64,000 nucleotides of DNA from Streptomyces flavofungini (GCF_030388665.1 NZ_CP128846.1:992001-1056000); one strand, 5' to 3'. Positions 8,254 through 17,690 are shown, counted from the first letter of the stretch. The notes: generated by a model not told the origin, from the sequence alone. Numbers and translations: made by a program.

Positions 8254-8787
8254 ATGCGCGCGATACGCGTCGCTTCGGCCGCTCTGCTCACCGCCACCGC
8301 CCTGACCCTCACCGCGCCTCCGGCGTCCGCGGCCGTCACGGGCGAGGAGAACATCACGTCGTTCGGGTTCCGGGTCACGCCGTCCACGATCGCCGCGGGC
8401 GGCCAGGTCACGCTCAGCGTCGACGGCTGTGAGCACAACACCAAGGTGACGTCGGGCGTCTTCGACGACGTGACCATCCCCAAGGGCCAGTCGTCGGCCA
8501 CCGCGAAGGTCTTCTGGGACGCCAAGCCGGGTGCCATGTACGAGGTGACGTTCACCTGCGGTCAGGAGTCGGGCACGACCGACCTGACCATCGTCGGCGG
8601 CGGCTCGACCAGCAACCCCAGCCACCACCCCACCCCGCACCACACCCGGGGCGTCAAGGCGGGCGTCGGCGGCAGCTCCGGCGGCTTCGACGGCGGGCAG
8701 CTCGCCCTCGGCGGCGCCCTCATCGCGGGCGTCATCGGCACGGCGTACTACTGGACCAGGCGGCGCACCGGCCAGGGCGAGTCCTGA
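8254..8787 (+). CDS. secreted, C-terminally membrane-anchored protein near sortase
   Basis: 177 residues. Sec signal peptide (about 1-27, ending in ASA), a beta-rich domain of about 90 residues with two Cys (SVDGCEH, TFTCGQ), and a His/Pro/Gly linker. The C-terminal helix (about LALGGALIAGVIGTAYYW) is followed by RRR and a short tail, a layout like a sorting signal but without LPXTG or LAXTG. It is a paralogue of the protein encoded convergently at 8905-9399: both share a GV(K/R)xGVGGS segment before the helix. ATG 8254 is chosen over TTG 8248 because GGAGG (8241-8245) sits eight bases upstream. Neighbouring sortase suggests surface display (inference). Confidence 0.82.
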   Translation: MRAIRVASAALLTATALTLTAPPASAAVTGEENITSFGFRVTPSTIAAGGQVTLSVDGCEHNTKVTSGVFDDVTIPKGQSSATAKVFWDAKPGAMYEVTFTCGQESGTTDLTIVGGGSTSNPSHHPTPHHTRGVKAGVGGSSGGFDGGQLALGGALIAGVIGTAYYWTRRRTGQGES

Positions 8788-8819
8788 CGACACGTGCTGG
8801 TCCCCCGGTACAGGCGGCA

Positions 8820-8849
8820 GGCCCGGCGCGGAAGGGGACGCGCCGGGCC
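8820..8849. terminator. convergent terminator hairpin 1
   Basis: GGCCCGGCGCG (8820-8830) and CGCGCCGGGCC (8839-8849) form a perfect 11-bp stem with an 8-base loop between the two convergent paralogues. Confidence 0.8.
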
Positions 8850-8865
8850 GGTCGGCCGTGCGGGT

Positions 8866-8894
8866 GCCGGACGGTCCGTCACGCCCCGTCCGGC
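8866..8894. terminator. convergent terminator hairpin 2
   Basis: GCCGGACGG (8866-8874) and CCGTCCGGC (8886-8894) form a perfect 9-bp stem. It lies just past the stop of the minus-strand paralogue and probably terminates it. Confidence 0.75.
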
Positions 8895-8904
8895 GCGGGG
8901 AGTC

Positions 8905-9399
8905 TCAGGCCTTGCTCTCGGACCGGCGGCGCATCCAGAACACCCCGCCGCCGACGGCCGCGGCCGCCACCAGGGCCCCGCCGATCGCCATGTCGGTCCG
9001 CGTGGCCCCGGACGTGGTGCTGCCCCCGACGCCGCCTCGGACACCGCCGTGGATCACGGTGAAGGCGGCGGGCCGGGTGAGGGGCTTGCCGCCGCAGTTC
9101 GCCGTGATGTCGTACGCGCCGGGGTGGGCGTTGTGGTTGACCTTGACCGTCGCGCTCGCGGTGGAGCCGCCCTGGATGTGATGCAGGTTGGTCCGCGGGA
9201 ACGCCGGTGACTCGACGTAGCTGCCGGGTGTGCTGCAGGAGCTGCCGTCGACGGTGACCGTCAGCTGGCCGCCGCGGGCGATGACGCTGGGCATGGCGAC
9301 GATGTTGCTCGGTTCCGCCCAGGCCGCGGCGGACGGCGCCGCGAACCCGACCAGGGCGCCTGCGGCGACCACGGCCGCCAGAGCACGTGAATTGCGCAT
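8905..9399 (-). CDS. secreted, C-terminally membrane-anchored protein, paralogue of 8254 gene
   Basis: 164 residues. Sec signal peptide (about 1-27, ending near SAAAWA), beta-rich domain with Cys pairs (DGSSCSTPG, TANCGGKPL) and a Gly/Ser/Thr linker with GVRGGVGGS. It ends in a helix (AIGGALVAAAAVGGGVFW), then RRR and a short tail. The order of elements matches its convergent paralogue. ATG 9399 is preferred because an AGGAAG/GGAGG site lies upstream and the signal peptide starts there; longer upstream frames are not signal-like. It lacks a classical sortase motif. The sortase gene diverges from it across a 340-bp gap. Confidence 0.82.
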   Translation of the reverse strand: MRNSRALAAVVAAGALVGFAAPSAAAWAEPSNIVAMPSVIARGGQLTVTVDGSSCSTPGSYVESPAFPRTNLHHIQGGSTASATVKVNHNAHPGAYDITANCGGKPLTRPAAFTVIHGGVRGGVGGSTTSGATRTDMAIGGALVAAAAVGGGVFWMRRRSESKA

Positions 9400-9739
9400 G
9401 GGTATCTTCCTCCGCGGCAGGCGCCCCGGGGACACCATTTCCCCGGTCGATCGGCGAGAGCGCCTCCCAGATAGACCCTCAGACGCCCTGCGAGCAGCCG
9501 CATTTCGGGAATCGGCCGTCCTGGTGAGGGGACACGCCGGGGCGCGTCCGCGCGAGTGGATATTGCCGCAGGTCACGGACCGTCAGAAATTTCCTGCGGG
9601 CGACGACTCGGATGGCGCAGGCCCCGGCCGCGTGCCACCCGTTCGCGCCCGCCCTTTCGCACGCCGCGCGCGCTGCGCATAGCGTTTTTCCCACGCGCAC
9701 CGGACGCGGCCGAAATGCCGCGTTGAGAGGGGATAGAGA
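9400..9739. promoter_or_regulatory. 340-bp divergent promoter region
   Basis: Between the anchored-protein gene (minus) and the sortase gene (plus). A TAGCGT -10-like element at 9680-9685 lies 55 bases before the sortase start and is the best promoter candidate. I see no gene here; short frames lack ribosome sites. Confidence 0.45.
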
Positions 9740-10402
9740 ATGTCTTCGTCCCGGCCTTCGGAAGAATTCGACGAGGAGGAAAGGCAGCGGAAACGCGCAC
9801 CGTGGGGCGTCATGGCGCTGGTCCTGCTGACCGGTCTCGCCCTGATCCGCAACGGCTCCGGCGAGTTCGACGCCGGCCCGCCGCAGCCCGCTTCGGCCGC
9901 CGCGGCGGACCGCGCCCCCGCCACGTCGAACGGCCCCGCCCCGCTGGCGTTCTCCCCCGCCGACCGCGTCCGCATCAAGGCGATCCGGGTCGACGCGCCC
10001 GTGATGGCGGTCGGCCTGGACGCCGAGGGCTGGGTGGACGCGCCGCCGCCGGACGACCCCAATCTGGCGGGGTGGTTCACCGGGGCGGTGTCGCCGGGCG
10101 AGAAGGGCACGGCGGTGGTCGTCGGACACGTCGACAACCAGCGCGGACCCGCCGTCTTCTACGGCCTCGGCTCGCTCAAGAAGGGAAACCGTGTCGAGGT
10201 CCTGCGCAAGGACCGGCGGACGGCCGTCTTCGAGATCTACGGCATCGAGGTCTTCGACAAGAACAACTTCCCCGGCGGCCGCGTGTACGCGAGCGGCCCC
10301 ACGCCCGAACTGCGGGTCATCACCTGCGGCGGCGGCTTCTCCAAGCAGAACGGCTACGACGGGAACGTCGTCGTGTTCGCCCGCCTCGTCGAGGTGCGCT
10401 GA
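9740..10402 (+). CDS. class F sortase
   Basis: 220-residue membrane-tethered transpeptidase that would join surface proteins to a cell-wall nucleophile. It has a cytoplasmic acidic/basic N-terminus, one membrane helix (about 22-36), a disordered Ala/Pro linker, then the sortase barrel (about 75-220). Catalytic residues are visible: His130 in VVGHVDN, Cys196 in RVITCGGGF and Arg215 in VFARL. The size and the short N-terminal anchor fit actinobacterial class F. The start ATG has a GAGGGGATA ribosome site. It sits beside two paralogous anchored proteins, its plausible substrates. Confidence 0.9.
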   Translation: MSSSRPSEEFDEEERQRKRAPWGVMALVLLTGLALIRNGSGEFDAGPPQPASAAAADRAPATSNGPAPLAFSPADRVRIKAIRVDAPVMAVGLDAEGWVDAPPPDDPNLAGWFTGAVSPGEKGTAVVVGHVDNQRGPAVFYGLGSLKKGNRVEVLRKDRRTAVFEIYGIEVFDKNNFPGGRVYASGPTPELRVITCGGGFSKQNGYDGNVVVFARLVEVR

Positions 10403-10407
10403 CCTAC

Positions 10408-10442
10408 CCGGGCCGGGCGGCCGCGACGGCCGCCCGGCCCGG
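10408..10442. terminator. 16-bp perfect bidirectional terminator
   Basis: A 16-bp perfect stem (10408-10423 with 10427-10442) closes on a three-base loop between the convergent sortase and deacetylase genes. Confidence 0.88.
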
Positions 10443-10445
10443 CGC

Positions 10446-11312
10446 CTAGGTGTGCTGTCCCGGCACGGTCAGCCGGTACCCCGCGTCCACCAGCTCCGGC
10501 AGATAGGTCCGCAGCGCCTGCACGCTCTGCGAGCGGTCGCCGCCCGCGTCGTGCGAGAGCACCACGACGCCGGGGCCCGCGCCGCCGAGGACGCGGCGCA
10601 CGATGGTGCCGGTGCCGGGGGTGCGCCAGTCGAGGGTGTCCACGGTCCAGGCGAGGGGCTCCATGCCGAGTTCGGCGCCGAGCTCGAAGGCCGCCCGGTT
10701 CCAGGCTCCGTACGGGGCCCGGAACCACTGCGGTGGCCGCCCCACCGTGGCGTCGACGATGTCGCAGGTGCGCTCCATCTGGCGGCGGATCGACGCACGG
10801 GAGAGCCGCGGCAGCAGCGGGTGGCTCCAGGTGTGGTTGCCGATCACGTGCCCGTCGTCGACCATCTCGCGCAGCAGGTCCGGATGGGCCGCCGCCATCT
10901 CGCCGCACACGAAGAACATCGCGCGGGCGTCGTGCCGCCGCAGGGTGCGCAGGATGTCCGTGGTGTAGCGCGGGTCGGGCCCGTCGTCGAAGCTCAGGAC
11001 CATGGAGCGGGCACGTCCCGGCAGCCGCAGGATCGGCGCGCGGCGCACCGGCGGGCGCGCGGGCGCGCCGCGCTCGGGCCCGTACCCGGTCATGGGGCGC
11101 AGCCGGTACGCGGCGGCCCGCGCCGGGGACTTCGGCGCGCGGCCGGTCTGCGGCCCCGCGGCGGGGCCGGCCGCCCCGGTTCCGGAGGCGACCCTGCCGG
11201 GGGTCGCGGCGGTGTCCGCGGTCAGGAGCCGGGCCGTGGTGGCCGCGCCGAGCACGGCGGCACAGCGGAGCAGCGCGCGGCGCCCCGAAGGCATCTGATC
11301 GGTTTTCATCAT
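10446..11312 (-). CDS. secreted polysaccharide deacetylase (NodB domain)
   Basis: 288 residues. The N-terminus carries a twin-arginine-like or Sec signal (GRRALLR then a hydrophobic Ala-rich core), a Pro/Arg-rich linker to about residue 100, then a NodB catalytic domain. Motifs in order are LSFDDGPDPRYT (catalytic base and metal Asp), NHTWSHP (metal histidines), RAPYG, DTLDW and VVLSHDAG. It is expected to remove N-acetyl groups from peptidoglycan or chitin-like polymer outside the cell. Start ATG 11312 or 11309 is inferred from the signal peptide; the ribosome site is weak. A perfect hairpin separates it from the sortase gene. Confidence 0.88.
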   Translation of the reverse strand: MMKTDQMPSGRRALLRCAAVLGAATTARLLTADTAATPGRVASGTGAAGPAAGPQTGRAPKSPARAAAYRLRPMTGYGPERGAPARPPVRRAPILRLPGRARSMVLSFDDGPDPRYTTDILRTLRRHDARAMFFVCGEMAAAHPDLLREMVDDGHVIGNHTWSHPLLPRLSRASIRRQMERTCDIVDATVGRPPQWFRAPYGAWNRAAFELGAELGMEPLAWTVDTLDWRTPGTGTIVRRVLGGAGPGVVVLSHDAGGDRSQSVQALRTYLPELVDAGYRLTVPGQHT

Positions 11313-11318
11313 TAATCC

Positions 11319-11352
11319 GTCGCACGGCCGAAGGCCGCGGCCCCTGTGCGAC
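11319..11352. terminator. hairpin between deacetylase start and lysX stop
   Basis: GTCGCAC (11319-11325) pairs with GTGCGAC (11346-11352), with an inner GGCC/GGCC stem. Possible terminator for lysX. Confidence 0.45.
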
Positions 11353-11412
11353 ACCGTCGGGGCGCGCGATTGCACCCGATGGGACCAGCCGGACCGCGCG
11401 GCGGCGGGCCGG

Positions 11413-14400
11413 TCAGCGGCGGCGGACCAGCGGGAACGGCAGCGTCTCGCGGATGGTCAGGCCGGTGAGGAACATGACGAGCCGGTCGACGCCGATGCCG
11501 AGGCCGCCGGTGGGCGGCATGGCGTACTCCAGGGCGTCGAGGAAGTCCTCGTCGAGCTCCATGGCCTCGGGGTCTCCCCCGGCGGCCAGCAGCGACTGCG
11601 CGGTGAGGCGGCGGCGCTGCTCGACGGGGTCGGTCAACTCCGAGTAGGCCGTGCCCAGTTCGGTGCCGAAGGCGACGAGGTCCCAGCGTTCGGCCAGGCG
11701 CGGGTCGGCGCGGTGCTGGCGGGTGAGCGGGGAGACGTCGGTGGGGAAGTCCTTGTAGAAGGTGGGCAGCGTCGTCGGCTCCTCGACGAGGCGTTCGTAC
11801 ATCTCCAGGACGATGTCGCCGCGGCCGTCGTCGATCGTGTACGGGACGTGGGCGCGGTCGCAGAGCCGGTGCAGGGCGGGCAGCTCGGTGTCCGCGTCGA
11901 CCTCCTCCCCCAGCGCCTCGGAGATCGCGCCGTAGACGGTCTTGACGGGCCAGGTACCGGAGATGTCGTACTCGGTGACGGCGCCGTCGGCACCGGTCTT
12001 GCGGGCGACGGGGGCGCCGAAGGCGGCGGTGGCGGCGCCCTGGATGAGTTCGCGGGTCAGGTCGAGCATGACGTCGTAGTCGGCGAAGGCCTGGTAGGCC
12101 TCCAGCATCGTGAACTCGGGGTTGTGCTTGTAGGAGATGCCCTCGTTGCGGAAGGTGCGGCCCATCTCGAAGACCTTCTCCATGCCGCCGACGCAGAGCC
12201 GCTTCAGGTACAGCTCGGGGGCGATGCGCAGGTACAGGTCGAGGTCGTAGGCGTTGATGTGGGTGGTGAAGGGGCGGGCGTTGGCGCCGCCGTGGATCTG
12301 CTGGAGCATCGGTGTCTCGACCTCCAGGTAGCCGCGGTCGAGCAGGCCCTGGCGCAGCGCCTGGACAGCGGTGGAGCGGGCGCGCACGGCGTCGCGGGCG
12401 GCGGGGCTCGCGACCAGGTCGAGGTAGCGGCGGCGGACCTTGGCCTCGGGGTCGGCGAGGCCGCGGCGCTTGTCGGGCAGCGGGCGCAGGCACTTGCCGG
12501 TGAGCTGCCAGGAGGTGCCGAAGACGGTCAGCTCGCCGCTGTCGCTGCGGCCGACCTCGCCGGTGGCGGTGACGTGGTCGCCGATGTCGGTGCCCGTGGT
12601 GAAGGCCTTGAGGACGTCCGGCCCCGACCGGTCCCGGGTGAAGGCGAGTTGGCGGTCGCCGGACCAGTCCCGCAGCACGACGAAGACGACGCCGCCGAAG
12701 TCGCGTACGAGCATGACGCGGCCCGCGACGGTGACCTGATCGCCCATCATGTCCGGGCGGATCGCGGCCAGTTCGTGGGTGCGGGGGGCGATGCCGACGG
12801 GGTAGGGGTCGACGCCGTCCGCGCGCAGCCGGTCGAGTTTGCGGTGCCGGATGCGGATCTGCTCGGGCAGGGCCGCCACCGGGTCGCGGGCGGTGTCGTC
12901 GGCGGCCGCGCCGAAGCCGAGCGCGGTGAGGGACGGCAGGCCCTCGGTGGTGGCGGGCTTGGTGACGCCGCGGGGCTTGGTGTGGCCCTTGCCCCACAGC
13001 GTGCGCAGCGAGGGCACGGAGACGAAGCCCTCGGCGATGCCGGAGGCGAGGCTGATGCGGGCGAGGGAGCCGGTGTCGCCGTAGCAGATGAAGCGCGGGT
13101 ACCACTCGGGGTGGTACTTGGCGTTGGAGCGGTACAGCGCCTCCAGCTGCCACCACTTGGAGAAGAACAGCAGCAGCCGGCGCCAGAGCCGCAGCACCGG
13201 GCCCGCGCCGATCCGGGCGCCCTCCTCGAAGACGGACCGGAACACGGCGAAGTTCAGCGAGATCCGCCTCACCCCGAACTTCGGCGCCACCGCGCACAGT
13301 TCGGCGACCATGAACTCCATGACGCCGTTGGGCGCGCTGCGGTCGCGGCGCATCAGGTCGAGGGAGATGCCGTCGCGCCCCCAGGGCACGAGCGAGAGGA
13401 GCGCGAGCAGGCGGCCGTCGGCGTCGAGGGCCTCGACGAGCAGGCAGTCGCCGTCCTCGGGGTCGCCGAGCCGGTCCAGGGCCATGGAGAAGCCGCGCTC
13501 GGTCTCGGTGTCCCGCCAGGCGTCCGCCTTGTCGATGATCTCCTCCATCTCCTCGTCGGTGAGGGTGGAGTGGCGGCGCACGCGGGCGGTGGCGCCGCTG
13601 CGCCGGACCCGGTTCACGGCCTGGCGGGTGACGCGCATGTCGCGGCCGTCCAGGTCGAAGTCGGGCACGTGCAGGATCGCCTCGTCACCGAGTTGCAGCG
13701 CGCCGAGCCCGGCGCGGGCGAAGGCCTTCGCGCCCTCCTCGGATGCGCCCATCACGGCAGGCGCCCAGGCGTAGCGCCTGGCCACGTCCAGCCAGGCCCC
13801 GATGGCGTGCGGCCAGGCCTCGCGGTCCCCGACGGGGTCGCCGCTGGCCAGGCAGACGCCCGCCTCGACGCGGTAGGTCACGGCCGCCTTGCCGCTGGGT
13901 GAGAAGACGACGGCCTTGTCGCGCCGCGTCGCGAAGTAGCCGAGGGAGTCCTGGTCGCCGTACCGGCCGAGCAGGGCGCGGATGCGGGGCTCCTCGTCGC
14001 CGTGCAGCGCCGCTTCCATGCGCTGCGAGCGGAACAGCGTCATCGCGGCGTTCAGGAGGGCGAGCGCGCCGAACAGGCCGAGGAAGAAGAACAGCGGGCG
14101 CGGCGGCGCGCCGTCGAAGTAGTCGTGGCCGTGGATGAGCCCGCCGAAGACCCGGTTGGCCGCCCACAGCAGCCGCTCGCCGCGCGGCAGCGTCCCGGGG
14201 AACAGCTCGACGAGCCCCCAGCCGAGGAGCACCGCCACGCCGAGCCCCGCGGCGAGCACCCCGACGGCCCGCCGTACGGCGCCGCGCCGCGAGTCGGCGT
14301 AGAACTCGCCGCGCGCCAGGATCAGCAACACCAGCGCCCCGCCGCACACCACCAGGGACGGCACCGACTCGGACCAGTAGCCGAGGGCGATGCCGAGCAC

Positions 14401-14712
14401 GTCGAAGGCGAGCAGCAGGCCCAGGTAGATGACGACGAGCCACCACGCGACCTTCTTGCGGGCGGCGATGGCGGCGGCGAGCAGGAAGAGGAAGACGGCG
14501 TACGCGAGGTTCGCGCTGACGGGGACGGTGATCAGGTCGAGGAAGCGGATCACCGGCCGCAGCAGGTGCCGCAGCGGCGCGATGACGGCGAGGACGGCGC
14601 AGAACAGGCCGAGGGCGCCGAAGAACCCCGCGAAGCCCTCCGGGACCTTGGCCAGGGCGCGCCGTCGCCCGGCGCCAGGGGCTGCGCCCGGCTCGGCCTC
14701 GGACTCACTCAT
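11413..14712 (-). CDS. lysX: bifunctional lysylphosphatidylglycerol synthetase / lysyl-tRNA ligase LysX
   Basis: 1099 residues, close to mycobacterial LysX. The N-terminal third has about six or seven membrane helices (about 25-230). An MprF-like DUF2156 lysyl-transferase domain follows (about 240-590). The C-terminal half is a class II lysyl-tRNA synthetase: OB-fold anticodon domain, motif 2 [15 protein letters not shown] and motif 3 [13 protein letters not shown], ending FPLVRRR. It would charge tRNA with lysine and transfer lysine to phosphatidylglycerol, making the membrane less negative and resistant to cationic peptides. The start ATG has no strong ribosome site. A large palindromic repeat lies upstream. 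Confidence 0.93.
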   Translation of the reverse strand: MSESEAEPGAAPGAGRRRALAKVPEGFAGFFGALGLFCAVLAVIAPLRHLLRPVIRFLDLITVPVSANLAYAVFLFLLAAAIAARKKVAWWLVVIYLGLLLAFDVLGIALGYWSESVPSLVVCGGALVLLILARGEFYADSRRGAVRRAVGVLAAGLGVAVLLGWGLVELFPGTLPRGERLLWAANRVFGGLIHGHDYFDGAPPRPLFFFLGLFGALALLNAAMTLFRSQRMEAALHGDEEPRIRALLGRYGDQDSLGYFATRRDKAVVFSPSGKAAVTYRVEAGVCLASGDPVGDREAWPHAIGAWLDVARRYAWAPAVMGASEEGAKAFARAGLGALQLGDEAILHVPDFDLDGRDMRVTRQAVNRVRRSGATARVRRHSTLTDEEMEEIIDKADAWRDTETERGFSMALDRLGDPEDGDCLLVEALDADGRLLALLSLVPWGRDGISLDLMRRDRSAPNGVMEFMVAELCAVAPKFGVRRISLNFAVFRSVFEEGARIGAGPVLRLWRRLLLFFSKWWQLEALYRSNAKYHPEWYPRFICYGDTGSLARISLASGIAEGFVSVPSLRTLWGKGHTKPRGVTKPATTEGLPSLTALGFGAAADDTARDPVAALPEQIRIRHRKLDRLRADGVDPYPVGIAPRTHELAAIRPDMMGDQVTVAGRVMLVRDFGGVVFVVLRDWSGDRQLAFTRDRSGPDVLKAFTTGTDIGDHVTATGEVGRSDSGELTVFGTSWQLTGKCLRPLPDKRRGLADPEAKVRRRYLDLVASPAARDAVRARSTAVQALRQGLLDRGYLEVETPMLQQIHGGANARPFTTHINAYDLDLYLRIAPELYLKRLCVGGMEKVFEMGRTFRNEGISYKHNPEFTMLEAYQAFADYDVMLDLTRELIQGAATAAFGAPVARKTGADGAVTEYDISGTWPVKTVYGAISEALGEEVDADTELPALHRLCDRAHVPYTIDDGRGDIVLEMYERLVEEPTTLPTFYKDFPTDVSPLTRQHRADPRLAERWDLVAFGTELGTAYSELTDPVEQRRRLTAQSLLAAGGDPEAMELDEDFLDALEYAMPPTGGLGIGVDRLVMFLTGLTIRETLPFPLVRRR

Positions 14713-14800
14713 GCACCCGACTCTAAGAACCTCGGGCCGCGTCCGCCCGTCGGCCGCCCTCTCGGGGCCGGGGTCGTGCCCGGCGAGGAGCGAGGAGGTC

Positions 14801-14937
14801 GTGCCCCGGCAGGGGAGCGGGGAGCTGCGCGAGCAACCGACGCAGAGCCGCAGCCGCGTCTGCCGAGGGCCCCGCAGACGCGTCTGCGGCTGTTTCGTGG
14901 CTCGGCGCGCAAGTTCCCCGCGCCCCTGCCGGGGCAC
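14801..14937. repeat. large imperfect palindrome made of two facing repeat elements
   Basis: Outer arms 14801-14837 and 14900-14937 are near complements (both contain TGCCCCGGCAGGGG when read inward, then CGGGGA..TGCGCG). Inner arms also pair (AGCCGCAG...CTGCGGCT and GTCTGC...GCAGAC). The whole 137 bases can fold into one long hairpin. Each arm resembles a common Streptomyces intergenic repeat with core GGAACTGCGCG. It sits between lysX and the stress-protein promoter. Confidence 0.75.
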
Positions 14938-14969
14938 GCCCCACGACCCGGGGGTCCCGGGGCGTGGGC

Positions 14970-14975
14970 TAGCCT
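14970..14975 (+). promoter_or_regulatory. -10 element of a leaderless promoter
   Basis: TAGCCT, followed by six bases and then the GTG start at 14982. This spacing predicts transcription starting at or next to the start codon, giving a leaderless mRNA. Confidence 0.55.
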
Positions 14976-14981
14976 CGGAGG

Positions 14982-15452
14982 GTGACGGAAGACGCCCCTG
15001 AACAGGCCCACCAGTTCGAACGCGGCACCGATGGGCCGAAGGTGATCGTCGTCGGAGTCGACGGCTCGGACTCCTCGCTGCGCGCGGCGGCATATGCCGG
15101 AGGGCTGGCCCGAAGGCAGCGGGCGCTGCTCGCCGTGGTCTACGTCCAGCCCGTCCTCGCCGCGGGCGCGGCCCTCGGCGCGCCCGTCGCGGACACCACC
15201 GAGGCCATCGCGGAGAACCTGATCGCCGAGATCCGCGACGCCACGGAGCGTGTGAAGGGGATATTCGACGTGCGCTGGGAGTTCCACACCTTCCGCGGCG
15301 ACCCCTACAACGGCCTGGTCAGTGCCGCCGACGAGCTCAAGGCGGACGCCGTGGTGGTCGGCGCATCCGAGCAGGCCGGGCACCGCATCGTCGGCTCCGT
15401 CGCGGTGCGTCTGGTGAAGGCGGGGCGCTGGCCGGTCACCGTGGTGCCGTAG
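14982..15452 (+). CDS. universal stress protein (UspA family)
   Basis: 156-residue single Usp domain. It begins after about 18 residues with [16 protein letters not shown] (ATP/phosphate site) and ends with [26 protein letters not shown], a slightly degenerate form of the G-2x-G-9x-G(S/T) nucleotide motif. Probably a nucleotide-binding stress or hypoxia responder in the cytoplasm. The GTG start directly follows a -10-like box (leaderless candidate). The last four codons and stop (VVP*) are copied once more immediately downstream (15453-15467). Confidence 0.88.
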   Translation: MTEDAPEQAHQFERGTDGPKVIVVGVDGSDSSLRAAAYAGGLARRQRALLAVVYVQPVLAAGAALGAPVADTTEAIAENLIAEIRDATERVKGIFDVRWEFHTFRGDPYNGLVSAADELKADAVVVGASEQAGHRIVGSVAVRLVKAGRWPVTVVP

Positions 15453-15467
15453 CCCGTGGTGCCGTAG
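15438..15467. repeat. 15-bp tandem duplication of the gene end including stop codon
   Basis: (A/C)CCGTGGTGCCGTAG occurs at 15438-15452 (the coding end) and again at 15453-15467 (just after the stop). Confidence 0.85.
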
Positions 15468-15634
15468 CGCCACCCCCGGGGCACCTCAGGAGGCCGTCGT
15501 AGGCCGACCGGGCGAACCTCGCCCCCGGCGCGCGCCCGCCCGCGCGGGGGGTGCGTGGCGTCTCTTCCGCCTCGGGCCGCTGGGCCATCATGATCGGCCA
15601 TCAGCCGACCGCCGCCAGCGAAGAGGTGAAGCCC

Positions 15635-17080
15635 ATGGCCGGACCGCGACCGGGACAGGGCGTCCTGCGCCGCAAGCCCATCGACCGCATCGAGGAGACC
15701 GAGGCGGGCGGTGCGGGGGCGCAGCTCACCCGCACGCTCGGCCTGTGGCAGCTCACCGCGATCGGCGTGGGCGGCATCATCGGGGCGGGCATCTTCACGC
15801 TCGCGGGCACCGTCGCCAACGAGAAGGCGGGCCCCGCGGTCCTCATCTCGTTCCTGATCGCGGGCGTGGCGAGCGCCGCGGCCGCGTTCTCCTACGCGGA
15901 GTTCGCGGGGCTCATCCCGAAGGCGGGCTCGGCGTACACCTACGGGTACGCGGTCCTCGGCGAACTGGTCGGCTGGTTCATCGGCTGGGATCTGATCCTG
16001 GAGTACACGGCGATCGTCGCGGTGGTCGCGATCGGTATCTCCGGCTACTTCAACTTCCTGCTCGGCGAGATGGGCGCGGAGCTGCCCACCTGGATGCTGG
16101 GCGCGCCCGGCACCGGTGACGGCCACAAGGTCGACCTGTTCGCCGCCGTGCTGTGTCTGTTCATCGCGTACATGCTCACGCTCGGCATCAAGAACGCGGC
16201 CCGCTTCGAGATGGTCGTCGTGGTCCTGAAGGTCCTCGTCGTCCTCCTCGTCATCGGCGTCGGCTTCTTCCACGTCGAGACGGGCAACTACTCGCCCTTC
16301 TTCCCGTTCGGCCTCAGCGGCGCCTTCACGGGCGCGGCCACCGTGTTCTTCGCGGTCTTCGGGTACGACGCCATGTCGACGGCCGCCGAGGAGTCCAAGG
16401 ACGCGCAGCGCCACATGCCGAAGGCGATCCTGTACTCGCTCGCCATCTCGATGGTCCTGTACGTCCTCGCCTGTCTGGTCCTCACCGGCATGCAGGACTA
16501 CAAGGACATCGACCCCGAGAGCGGCTTCTCCTCCGCCTTCAAGGCGGCGGGCCTCGGCGGGCTCGCGGACGTCATCGCCGTCGGCGCGATCATCGGCATC
16601 CTCACCGTGATGTTCACGTTCATGCTGGGCTGCACGCGGGTGTGGTTCTCGATGAGCCGCGACGGGCTGTTGCCCAAGTGGTTCGCGAAGACCAGCGAGA
16701 GCCGTCACGTGCCGACGCGCGTCACCTGGATCGTGGGCTTCGCGTCCGCTGCCATCGCCGGGTTCCTGCCGATCGGTGAGGCCGCCGAGCTAACCAACAT
16801 CGGCATCCTGCTCGCGTTCGTCGTGGTGTGCGTCGCGGTGATCGTGCTGCGCTACAAGCAGCCCGGCCTGCCGCGCACCTTCCGCTGCCCCGGCATGCCG
16901 GTGGTGCCCGCGATCGGCGTCGTCTTCTCGATCTGGCTGATCACGTTCCTGGAGTGGCAGACCTGGGTCCGCTTCGCCGTGTGGTTCGCGCTGGGTCTGG
17001 TGGTGTACTTCGCGTACTCCTACCGCAAGTCGGAGCTGGCGCGGACCGATCCGGGGACGGCGGGGAAGAACACGCCGTAG
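15635..17080 (+). CDS. APC-family amino acid permease
   Basis: 481-residue transporter with about twelve membrane helices. TM1 carries the APC signature GVGGIIGAGIFTLAG, and later helices include FSYAEFAGLIPKAGSAYTYGYAVLGE and FGYDAMSTAAEESKDAQR, both typical of the cationic amino acid transporter (YfnA/CAT-like) branch. It likely imports an amino acid by proton symport; the substrate cannot be read from sequence. Start ATG 15635 has an AAGAGGTGAA site upstream; a longer start would add residues without family features. It stands alone in its own transcription unit. Confidence 0.88.
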   Translation: MAGPRPGQGVLRRKPIDRIEETEAGGAGAQLTRTLGLWQLTAIGVGGIIGAGIFTLAGTVANEKAGPAVLISFLIAGVASAAAAFSYAEFAGLIPKAGSAYTYGYAVLGELVGWFIGWDLILEYTAIVAVVAIGISGYFNFLLGEMGAELPTWMLGAPGTGDGHKVDLFAAVLCLFIAYMLTLGIKNAARFEMVVVVLKVLVVLLVIGVGFFHVETGNYSPFFPFGLSGAFTGAATVFFAVFGYDAMSTAAEESKDAQRHMPKAILYSLAISMVLYVLACLVLTGMQDYKDIDPESGFSSAFKAAGLGGLADVIAVGAIIGILTVMFTFMLGCTRVWFSMSRDGLLPKWFAKTSESRHVPTRVTWIVGFASAAIAGFLPIGEAAELTNIGILLAFVVVCVAVIVLRYKQPGLPRTFRCPGMPVVPAIGVVFSIWLITFLEWQTWVRFAVWFALGLVVYFAYSYRKSELARTDPGTAGKNTP

Positions 17081-17116
17081 CCGCACGGCCGGCCCATCAC
17101 CGAGAGAGGACGACCG

Positions 17117-17680
17117 ATGCGCAGAGTGACCTACTCGATGAACGCCTCGCTCGACGGCTACATCGTCGGGCCGGACGGCGGCTTCAACTGGACGGAGCCG
17201 GACGCGGAGGTCTTCCGCTTCTGGATCGACGACATCCGGGGGGTCGACGTCCATCTGATGGGGCGAAAGCTGTACGAGACGATGCTGTACTGGGAGACCG
17301 CCGCCCAGGACCCGGCGCTCGACGAGGCCGGGCACGAGTGGGCCGCCCTGTGGAATCCGCTGCCCAAGGTGGTGTTCTCCACCACCCTGTCGACGGTCGA
17401 GGGCAGTGCCCGGCTGGCCACCGGCAGCGTGGCCGAGGAGATCGAGCGGCTGCGGGCCGAGCCGGGCGAGGGCGAGATCGCCATCGGCGGCGCGACCCTG
17501 GCCGCCGAGGCGGCCGCGGCGGGTCTCATCGACGAGTACCGGGTCATGGTCTACCCGGTACTCGTCGGCGGCGGCATCCCGTTCTTCGCCAAGGACGAGC
17601 GCCGCGTGGACCTCGAACTCGTCGAGACCCGCGCGTTCGGCTCAGGCGTGGTCTACCTGAACCACCGCGTGGTGCGCTGA
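17117..17680 (+). CDS. dihydrofolate-reductase-fold protein (RibD C-terminal family)
   Basis: 187 residues of the RibD_C / bacterial DHFR-like family. It begins MRRVTYSMNASLDGYI and contains HLMGRKLYETM and the NADPH-site loop IAIGGATLAAEAAAAGLIDEY, then PVLVGGGIPFF. The cytoplasmic NADPH-dependent reductase role is inferred; these orphan members are not usually part of riboflavin synthesis. A GAGAGGAC site precedes the ATG. It lies 36 bases after the permease gene on the same strand, so it may share its transcript. Confidence 0.87.
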   Translation: MRRVTYSMNASLDGYIVGPDGGFNWTEPDAEVFRFWIDDIRGVDVHLMGRKLYETMLYWETAAQDPALDEAGHEWAALWNPLPKVVFSTTLSTVEGSARLATGSVAEEIERLRAEPGEGEIAIGGATLAAEAAAAGLIDEYRVMVYPVLVGGGIPFFAKDERRVDLELVETRAFGSGVVYLNHRVVR

Positions 17681-17690
17681 GGCCCGCCCC

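Noticed and set aside
7608..8305. Several open frames with Leu/Ser/Pro or Glu/Arg octapeptide repeats
   Set aside because: They arise because an 8-bp repeat is open in many frames; no start signals or domains, and both strands are open at once.
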